From: Desulfamplus sp.
Lineage (GTDB): Bacteria > Desulfobacterota > Desulfobacteria > Desulfobacterales > Desulfobacteraceae
Reading direction: 5' to 3'
Assembly (NCBI GenBank): GCA_015232935.1
Contig: JADFYT010000148.1
Coordinates: 1 to 6,204, forward strand
DNA: 6,204 nt
The translations under genes and the position numbers were made by a program. The notes beneath the pieces are model-generated. The model had not been told where the DNA came from, did not search any database, and saw nothing but the letters and a program-made list of their open reading frames with translations. Positions 1-5,057 of this stretch are shown piece by piece; position 1 is the first letter of the stretch, and each line of letters opens with the position of its first letter.

Positions 1-138
1 GACAAGTACCAAGTTGAAAAATCTGTCAGGCAATTTCTCAACCACCCGGAAGCTATAAGGCCATTTCATGCATCTGATGCTCTTGCTCTTGCAATTGCTG
101 GATTTTTCAGGTCTGGCAACGGGAGATTGATTCAGTAG
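1..138 (+). CDS. ruvC: RuvC Holliday junction resolvase, C-terminal fragment (5' end outside window)
   Basis: The frame is open from the first base to a TAG at 136-138 and gives the last 45 residues of a protein. The segment HASDALALAI (codons from 67) matches the C-terminal active-site helix of RuvC. In this family a His or Asp followed three residues later by Asp completes the metal-binding acidic cluster (D138/D141 in E. coli, H143/D146 in Thermus). Here the pair is His (67-69) and Asp (76-78), the Thermus-like form. RuvC is a dimeric endonuclease that cuts Holliday junctions symmetrically after RuvAB branch migration. The position just upstream of ruvA and ruvB supports the call strongly. 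The first catalytic Asp and the Glu lie outside the window, so integrity of the gene cannot be judged. Confidence 0.9.
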   Translation, partial: DKYQVEKSVRQFLNHPEAIRPFHASDALALAIAGFFRSGNGRLIQ

Positions 139-257
139 TATTTTTGTTGTTCTTGTTTGTTCAGGAATTTCAATCCAGAAAAAATCCCAGTTATGCTGCC
201 TATGTTTTGTTTGTCACCTCCAGATAGAGCTTTTATCACCCGCGACAGGAATGTTTA

Positions 258-953
258 ATGATTGCATATATAGAAGGAACAGTATTAAAAACAGATCAGG
301 ACGGAATTATTTTGCTGGCCGGCCATGTGGGATACGAGATTCTTCTTCCTGTGTTTGTGCTTGAAAAGATCATTTCTGAACGCTCTGATCAATTCATTTC
401 GCTCTATATATATTACCATCAGACAGAAAGACAGCCAAAGCCGGTTCTTATAGGATTCAATTCTGAAGATGAAAAAGATTTTTTTCAAAGTTTCATTTCT
501 GTTGACGCCATAGGACCGCTTAAGGCTGTAAAAGCCATGGAGAAGCCGGTAGAACAGATTGCCATGGCAATTGAACAGCAGGATATCGATTTTCTTGCAG
601 GCCTTAAGGGAATTGGAAGGAGAACCGCCCAGAAGATTGTCGCGGCTCTTCATGGCAAGCTATCAAGGTTTGTTTCCGGATTGACTGTTGGTTCAAAGAA
701 TCATGACGAAGATTCTGCAGAAAACCCGGATTTGGATTCAGGCTATTATGCATCACATAAAATGTCTTCATTCCGGAAAATAGATGCTCTTGCAGCTAAA
801 AGAATATCTCAGCAGGTTGTGGATGTTCTTGTTGAGCAGCTTGGTTATACCGCTGCCATTGCAAAAAAAATGGTATCTATGGCAATGGAGAAAAACCCTG
901 ATATTTCAACACCTGAACAGCTTTTTGATTCAGTGTTGCATGGAAAGCTTTAA
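258..953 (+). CDS. ruvA: Holliday junction branch migration protein RuvA (divergent, 231 aa)
   Basis: RuvA tetramers bind four-way junctions and load the RuvB motor. The three family domains are visible. Residues 1-67 form the OB-fold (MIAYIEGTV start, GHVGYEI near 22-28, IGF at 65-67). Residues ~75-135 hold two helix-hairpin-helix motifs (AIGPLKAVKA at 84-93, GIGRRTAQKI at 118-127). Residues ~175-231 form the RuvB-contacting domain III (LGYTAAIAKKMV at 195-206). At 231 residues it is about 28 longer than E. coli RuvA (203), mostly in an acidic, Ser/Asn-rich linker at ~138-172. The acidic-pin loop reads HQTERQPKPV (54-63) instead of the usual two adjacent acids, and the first hairpin has Leu-Lys after IGP. 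The start is an ATG with AGGA at 247-250, 7 nt upstream. The 119-nt gap after ruvC shows no clear promoter or terminator. Confidence 0.95.
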   Translation: MIAYIEGTVLKTDQDGIILLAGHVGYEILLPVFVLEKIISERSDQFISLYIYYHQTERQPKPVLIGFNSEDEKDFFQSFISVDAIGPLKAVKAMEKPVEQIAMAIEQQDIDFLAGLKGIGRRTAQKIVAALHGKLSRFVSGLTVGSKNHDEDSAENPDLDSGYYASHKMSSFRKIDALAAKRISQQVVDVLVEQLGYTAAIAKKMVSMAMEKNPDISTPEQLFDSVLHGKL

Positions 954-971
954 AGGAGATTTCCATAAAAA

Positions 972-2102
972 ATGAGTGATTCCATTATTTCATTCTCATC
1001 ATCTTCGCCTGATCCATCTTCATCTGATCTGGTCGATTCCGATATTAACCTAGTTGTTTCACAGCCACTTGATCGCTATGGAGAGGCAGGCAGTTCAAAC
1101 ATATCTTCTCCAAAAGAGCTTCAGACAGACAGGGAAACTGATAGTGGATCGTCTCTTAGACCTGAAAAGTTTGACGATTATGTTGGACAGTCAGAGGCGG
1201 TTGAAACCCTGAAGATTGCTATTCAAGCGGCAAGGATGCGTGGAGAATCCCTTGATCATGTTCTTCTTCACGGCCCTCCCGGGCTTGGCAAAACCACTAT
1301 ATCCCACATTATTGCCAATGAAATGGGGGGCAATCTTGTTGTAACATCAGGTCCTGCTTTGGAAAAGGGGGGTGACCTTGTCGGGATGCTGACCAACCTT
1401 GGAGAGGGTGATTTTCTTTTTATTGATGAAATACACAGGCTACCCAAAACTGTGGAAGAATTTCTTTATCCGGCAATGGAAGATTATGCAGTCGATTTTG
1501 TATTTGATAAGGGCATTCATGCAAGAAGCCATCGCTATAGACTCAAACATTTCACTCTTGTTGGTGCCACCACAAGAGTAGGATTGCTCTCATCGCCTCT
1601 TCGTGATCGTTTTGGCCTTTTCAGGAGCCTTGATTTTTATACGGTTGAGGAACTGATAACAATTATTAAAAGATCTTCTCTGCTTCTTAAAGCTCCCATG
1701 GATGATGCTGGTGCATTAGAGCTTGCCAGAAGATCCAGAGGTACTCCAAGAATAGCCAACAGGTTGCTCAAGAGAGTCAGGGATTATTCCCAGGTAAAGT
1801 CTGGCGGAAAGATAACCCCGCAGAGCGTAAGGGATGCACTGGCTCTTGAGGGAGTTGATGAAATAGGTCTTACCCCTTTGGACAGAAATTATCTTAATAC
1901 CATCATTGGGTTCTACAGCGGCGGGCCGGTAGGTATTGAGGCTGTTTCGGCAACTCTCCAGGAAGAAACTGATACTCTTGTAGATGTTGTCGAGCCCTAT
2001 CTTCTTAAATGTGGACTGCTGTTGCGGACTTCTGCCGGGAGAAAGGCATCTTTAATGGCCTATGAACATCTTGGCATACCATTTCAGAGGGAAATATTTT
2101 AG
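972..2102 (+). CDS. ruvB: Holliday junction branch migration ATPase RuvB, with Ser-rich N-terminal extension
   Basis: RuvB is the AAA+ hexameric motor that pulls DNA through the RuvA-bound Holliday junction. Core motifs are intact: the N-terminal box LRPEKFDDYVGQ (62-73), Walker A GPPGLGKTT (101-109, Lys107), Walker B LFIDEIHRL (149-157), the hairpin region (~177-191), sensor 1 GATTR (198-202), the arginine-finger segment SPLRDRFG (208-215), sensor 2 RGTPRIANRLL (256-266), and the C-terminal winged helix from ~305 with GGPVG (317-321) and EPYL (341-344). The protein has 376 residues against 336 in E. coli. The surplus is a ~61-residue N-terminal tail with 19 serines and many acids. The ATG is favoured because AGGAG at 954-958 precedes it by 13 nt and no later start would leave the tail short without losing the core. 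It lies 18 nt after ruvA, so the two are surely co-transcribed. Confidence 0.97.
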   Translation: MSDSIISFSSSSPDPSSSDLVDSDINLVVSQPLDRYGEAGSSNISSPKELQTDRETDSGSSLRPEKFDDYVGQSEAVETLKIAIQAARMRGESLDHVLLHGPPGLGKTTISHIIANEMGGNLVVTSGPALEKGGDLVGMLTNLGEGDFLFIDEIHRLPKTVEEFLYPAMEDYAVDFVFDKGIHARSHRYRLKHFTLVGATTRVGLLSSPLRDRFGLFRSLDFYTVEELITIIKRSSLLLKAPMDDAGALELARRSRGTPRIANRLLKRVRDYSQVKSGGKITPQSVRDALALEGVDEIGLTPLDRNYLNTIIGFYSGGPVGIEAVSATLQEETDTLVDVVEPYLLKCGLLLRTSAGRKASLMAYEHLGIPFQREIF

Positions 2103-2107
2103 ACTAC

Positions 2108-3721
2108 ATGATTTTAGATTGCACGATTAATATTAGAAAATATTTTTTCGCAAATATTATACCATTGATGTTTTATGCTCTTGTCTGGGTATTGCCTTGT
2201 CTTGTTGTCATGGTTTTGGCTGAAAAATGTGTATATGGAGATGATAATGTATATCTATTTGCGGAATCGGGTGATGAGCCCACATCGTTTAAACGCACAA
2301 CCGTAACTGATTCCGTGGATAAAAATAATCTTGCGGATAAAGATGGTTTCAGCGAACTGCTGAGCCCTGCTGTCAACACGCCAACTGAAAAAAATCTGAC
2401 TGAAAAACAACTTGATACCTCAAAGCCAGTCAGCCTTGATATTCAAGAATCTGCCAAGGTTGATGCCTCTAAACCCGCTATCCTTGATACTCAAGAACCT
2501 TCCCAAATCTATACCCCTGAACCTGTTAAAACAGATCAGAATCTACAACAGGTTGATTTGACCGTTCCTGTTGAAAAAGATGCGTATGATAAAAAGAATG
2601 GAACATCAGAAGCAGTCAGAGAAAACAAGACGCACGGCACTCCACTCAATAATCAGACAGACAATCAATATAATCAACCAACCAGAAAACATCAGATAAA
2701 TTTGCTCCCGTCCGCACTGATTAATCCTCCCAGAGAAGGGGCATCTGCTATTGTTGTTGAAAAAAAATCTCAGACACTTTGGTTATACACATCAAAAAAA
2801 GGTGCGTTTACAAAGGTGTTTGAAACGCCCTGTTCAACTGGCGAAGCAGATGGGCCAAAGGCTGTTGAGGGAGACAAGAAAACACCGGAAGGGATATATT
2901 TTCTAAAACAGATTCACAAAGAAAGGTTTTTGACTCCTATTTACGGGAAACGGGCACTTACAACTGATTATCCCAACTTTCTTGACAGAACTCTTGGCAA
3001 AACCGGCAGTGCAATCTGGATTCACGGTACGAACAAGAGGTTAAAGCCAATGGATTCAAACGGCTGTGTCGCCATGAATAATGATGATGTTGTCAAACTT
3101 GATTCATATGTTGTTCTTGATGAGACACCTGTAATTATTTTCGACCGTGTGGATTACGCATCTCTTGAGACCAATAATGCACAACGAGAGGCTCTTCTTG
3201 ATTTTTTGTCAAAATGGATTGATTCACTTAATAAAGGCTCTTATCTTGAGTACCTTTTTTACTACTCTCCAGGTTATATTCCGGATCTCAGGTGGTGGGC
3301 AGAGTGGGTTGATATCAGGTCCCGTACAGCCATGGCCGGGAATCCGGTCTCGGCACAGTTTGATCATGCGGGTATTTACAGACATAAAGATCATTTTGTA
3401 GTATTGCTTGATTTCAAAGTCTCTTCACATTACCGTACCATTGCTGTGGGAAGGCGCAAGTTATTTATAAAACAGTCTGTGACAAACCTGCCTGTCCATC
3501 TGTCTGCTGAGGCAGACCAAACCGACGCACAAAAAAATGTTATCACAGATAACGGTTCAAAATATCAAGGCGAAAGATTCCCAACACCAACTTATAAAAA
3601 TCGTGATTTTTACAAGATTATTGGAGATGTTTTCCAGAAAATCCTAATCGATAAATCAGTCCAGGATAACCACTTTATAGCTGCTGCATCAAGACTTGAC
3701 GAACAGCACAAAGTAAAATAG
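2108..3721 (+). CDS. Membrane-anchored L,D-transpeptidase/carboxypeptidase-like YkuD protein with NTF2-like domain (Csd6/Pgp2 type)
   Basis: This 537-residue protein is probably periplasmic and acts on peptidoglycan stem peptides. A hydrophobic segment at ~16-38 is an anchor or uncleaved signal; no lipobox is seen. Residues ~45-195 are a low-complexity linker rich in Lys, Asp, Thr, Gln and Pro, with short tandem repeats. The YkuD domain follows (~211-347): GDKKTPEG (255-262), WIHGTNK (304-310) and SNGCVAM (317-323), giving catalytic His306 and Cys320. The canonical S/T-H-G-C signature has Asn for His here. Residues ~362-460 (FLSKWIDSLN, YLEYLFYYSPGY, LLDFKVSSHYRT, KLFIK) resemble the NTF2-like pocket domain of H. 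pylori Csd6, an L,D-transpeptidase fold that trims tetrapeptides to tripeptides and affects helical shape. Whether this one cross-links, trims or attaches proteins cannot be told. Only 5 nt separate it from ruvB, so it is likely translated in series with it. AGAGGGA at 2086-2092 is a distant possible ribosome site; an internal ATG at 2168 would lose half the anchor. Confidence 0.85.
   Translation: MILDCTINIRKYFFANIIPLMFYALVWVLPCLVVMVLAEKCVYGDDNVYLFAESGDEPTSFKRTTVTDSVDKNNLADKDGFSELLSPAVNTPTEKNLTEKQLDTSKPVSLDIQESAKVDASKPAILDTQEPSQIYTPEPVKTDQNLQQVDLTVPVEKDAYDKKNGTSEAVRENKTHGTPLNNQTDNQYNQPTRKHQINLLPSALINPPREGASAIVVEKKSQTLWLYTSKKGAFTKVFETPCSTGEADGPKAVEGDKKTPEGIYFLKQIHKERFLTPIYGKRALTTDYPNFLDRTLGKTGSAIWIHGTNKRLKPMDSNGCVAMNNDDVVKLDSYVVLDETPVIIFDRVDYASLETNNAQREALLDFLSKWIDSLNKGSYLEYLFYYSPGYIPDLRWWAEWVDIRSRTAMAGNPVSAQFDHAGIYRHKDHFVVLLDFKVSSHYRTIAVGRRKLFIKQSVTNLPVHLSAEADQTDAQKNVITDNGSKYQGERFPTPTYKNRDFYKIIGDVFQKILIDKSVQDNHFIAAASRLDEQHKVK
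2414..2509 (+). repeat. Two tandem 16-codon repeats in the linker of the YkuD protein
   Basis: Residues 103-118 (DTSKPVSLDIQESAKV) and 119-134 (DASKPAILDTQEPSQI) are adjacent copies of a 48-nt unit, sharing 8 of 16 residues (D, S, K, P, L, D, Q, E at fixed positions). A third, more degenerate copy may begin at residue 135 (YTPEPVKTDQ). The unit is hydrophilic with a recurring Pro and probably serves as a flexible periplasmic spacer between the membrane anchor and the catalytic domain. Confidence 0.7.
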
Positions 3722-3724
3722 AGC

Positions 3725-3753
3725 TTGACATGTCAGCCTTTATGATGTAATCA
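3725..3753 (+). promoter_or_regulatory. Candidate rplM promoter with palindrome over the -35 box
   Basis: A perfect TTGACA lies at 3725-3730. With a 17-nt spacer the -10 position falls on TAATCA (3748-3753), a poor match to TATAAT; a better TATGAT at 3741-3746 is only 10 nt away, too close for a sigma-70 pair. The -35 is overlapped by a perfect 10-nt palindrome, TGACATGTCA (3726-3735), which could be an operator. The site sits between the YkuD gene stop and rplM, where a promoter for the ribosomal unit is expected. No terminator for the upstream operon is visible, so read-through is possible. Confidence 0.35.
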
Positions 3754-3775
3754 AACCAAATTATTTTTTATGAAC

Positions 3776-3780
3776 AGGAG
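3776..3780 (+). promoter_or_regulatory. Ribosome binding site that decides the rplM start
   Basis: AGGAG at 3776-3780 abuts an in-frame ATG at 3781, leaving no spacer, but stands 9 nt before an in-frame TTG at 3790. The spacing favours TTG as the initiation codon. The protein then begins MKKYTYSAK, which looks like the usual L13 N-terminus, while the ATG would add only Met-Gly-Lys. Confidence 0.7.
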
Positions 3781-3789
3781 ATGGGTAAA

Positions 3790-4224
3790 TTGAAAAAATA
3801 TACATATAGTGCAAAGAGATCTGATAATAAAGAGAAATGGTGTGTGATTGATGCCAAGGATAAAGTTTTAGGCAGGGTCGCATCTGACGTGGCTGCAAGA
3901 ATTCGTGGGAAAAACAATCCACTTTTCACTCCACATGCTGATACTGGTGACTGGGTAATTGTTATCAATGCCGATAAGGTGATTCTGACAGGCAATAAAT
4001 GGGACAAAAAAAGATATTATCGCCACACAGGTTATATGGGTGGTATCAAGTCAGTGACAGCAAGAGAGCTGCTTGCCAAAAAACCTGAAGAGCTGTTACG
4101 TAAGGCTGTCAGAGGAATGCTTCCCAAAAATCCACTTGGAAGAAAACTTAATACCAAATTGCGTGTATATGCTGGTAATGAGCATCCCCATGCCGCTCAA
4201 CAGCCAGAGATTGTCGAGATATAG
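3790..4224 (+). CDS. rplM: 50S ribosomal protein L13 (probable TTG start)
   Basis: L13 is an early-assembly protein of the large subunit that binds 23S rRNA. From the TTG the protein has 144 residues, the normal family size (142 in E. coli). Conserved blocks are KVLGRVAS (25-32), RGK (39-41), TPHADTGDWVIVINADKV (47-64), YYRHTGYMGG (76-85) and the signature VRGMLPKNPLGRKL (107-120), ending with LRVYAGNEHPHAAQQPE. An ATG three codons upstream (3781) is in frame but touches the Shine-Dalgarno sequence, so TTG at 3790 is preferred. The gene heads the usual L13-S9 pair with rpsI downstream. In E. coli L13 is known to repress its own mRNA through the leader; the short leader here shows no obvious equivalent. 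Confidence 0.97.
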   Translation: MKKYTYSAKRSDNKEKWCVIDAKDKVLGRVASDVAARIRGKNNPLFTPHADTGDWVIVINADKVILTGNKWDKKRYYRHTGYMGGIKSVTARELLAKKPEELLRKAVRGMLPKNPLGRKLNTKLRVYAGNEHPHAAQQPEIVEI

Positions 4225-4339
4225 ACAAACTTCTGTCTTCTTGTTTCAAAGAAGGCATATCCTTCATCACAACCATCAGTATTGTAAATACAGGGTTTTA
4301 AACCAGGGTATTAAGAATATAAGGAAATGTTGATTATTT
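4225..4339 (+). other. Long rplM-rpsI intercistronic spacer with stem-loop potential
   Basis: The 115-nt spacer is long for a gene pair that is usually tightly packed. It has a perfect 6-bp stem-loop 12 nt after the rplM stop (CTTCTT at 4237-4242 with AAGAAG at 4249-4254, loop of 6) without a following T-run, so it is not a classic terminator. A near-palindrome GGTTTTAAACC lies at 4294-4304. AAGGAAA at 4321-4327 is the only candidate ribosome site for rpsI, about 13 nt from its ATG. No convincing small gene and no strong promoter was found. Confidence 0.5.
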
Positions 4340-4735
4340 ATGGAAAATGAAAATATTTATTACGCAACAGGGAAACGTAAAAGTTCTGTTGCAAAAACCT
4401 GGCTTAAACCAGGTAGCGGTAACATTACAGTTAATAACAGGTCATTGAATGATTATTTTGTATTGGGTATAGCAAGAGAACTGTTGGCTTCGCCTTTGGC
4501 TTTGACTGAAAACAGCGATAAATTCGATATTCAAATTACTGTTCTTGGTGGTGGCATAATGGGGCAGGCCGGTGCTGTCAGACACGGTATTACAAAAGCT
4601 CTTGTTCTTGCAAATCCTGAACTACGTGGTGTCCTCAAAAAAGCAGGCTTTCTTACCAGAGATGCCAGAATCAAAGAGCGAAAAAAATATGGTCAGAAAG
4701 GTGCAAGAGCAAATTATCAGTTTTCAAAAAGATAA
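4340..4735 (+). CDS. rpsI: 30S ribosomal protein S9
   Basis: S9 sits in the head of the small subunit, and its C-terminal tail reaches the P-site tRNA. The 131 residues match the family length (130 in E. coli). Visible hallmarks are ATGKRKSSVAK (9-19), the S9 signature GGGIMGQAGAVRHGITKAL (70-88), and the basic tail KKYGQKGARANYQFSKR with the invariant terminal Ser-Lys-Arg. The ATG at 4340 is fixed by an in-frame TGA at 4331-4333 and by the normal N-terminus. It follows rplM in the usual order and is followed closely by a strong terminator, so it is the last gene of this transcript. A small inverted repeat (ACCTGG at 4397-4402, CCAGGT at 4409-4414) lies within the early codons. Confidence 0.97.
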   Translation: MENENIYYATGKRKSSVAKTWLKPGSGNITVNNRSLNDYFVLGIARELLASPLALTENSDKFDIQITVLGGGIMGQAGAVRHGITKALVLANPELRGVLKKAGFLTRDARIKERKKYGQKGARANYQFSKR

Positions 4736-4764
4736 ACTTACCATTCAAAGAGTCTTTTTTTCAG

Positions 4765-4800
4765 AAGAGGGGCAGGTATTTTTTACCAAGCCCCTTTTTT
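4765..4800 (+). terminator. Rho-independent terminator of the rplM-rpsI unit
   Basis: GGGGC (4769-4773) pairs with GCCCC (4790-4794). After a small internal loop, GGTA (4775-4778) pairs with TACC (4784-4787), closing a loop of five T (4779-4783). Six T follow at 4795-4800, and upstream A residues at 4765-4768 extend the pairing. It lies about 30 nt after the rpsI stop. The minus-strand reading lacks an immediate T-run, so it probably works mainly in the + direction. Confidence 0.9.
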
Positions 4801-5057
4801 GTTGTCTCTGTTATGCCACTATAGTCCTGCTGCTTCTTCAGGTTTAAATTTAATGTGAAAGTCTTTTAAAATAGCTGTAATCATGAGACTTTTATTTTTC
4901 GTTGTGGCAGGACAATCTGCCATGGATGTTATCGGGAGGAGTCTTGGTTCATTCAATACACCAGGTGTTCTAAGTGTAATATGGAACGATCCAAAATGAT
5001 ACCTTGATTTATTTCAAACAGGTTCTTAAACCTTGAAGGAACACTACAGACAATTTT
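4801..5057. other. Intergenic stretch between rpsI terminator and sbcB
   Basis: No convincing gene is seen here. A perfect 6-bp stem-loop (TGGCAG at 4905-4910, CTGCCA at 4917-4922) has no following T-run. A 38-codon + strand frame (4883-4999) and a minus frame ending at 4819 are both open but lack ribosome sites. TTGATT at 5004-5009 with TTAAAC at 5026-5031 is at best a weak promoter for sbcB. GAAGGA at 5035-5040 is a distant Shine-Dalgarno candidate, 17 nt before the sbcB ATG. Confidence 0.5.

Noticed and set aside
285..653. Minus-strand open frame of 122 codons inside ruvA
   Set aside because: It lies wholly opposite a well-recognised RuvA, has no ribosome site and no family resemblance.
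3768..4007. Minus-strand open frame of 79 codons over the rplM start
   Set aside because: It is antisense to conserved L13 coding sequence and shows no recognisable protein features.
4237..4254. Stem-loop after rplM as a terminator
   Set aside because: The stem is A/T-rich, only 6 bp, and no T-run follows; rpsI is expected to be co-transcribed.
4073..4333. Plus-strand open frame of 86 codons from rplM into the spacer
   Set aside because: Most of it overlaps L13 in another frame, and the spacer part has no ribosome site or recognisable sequence.
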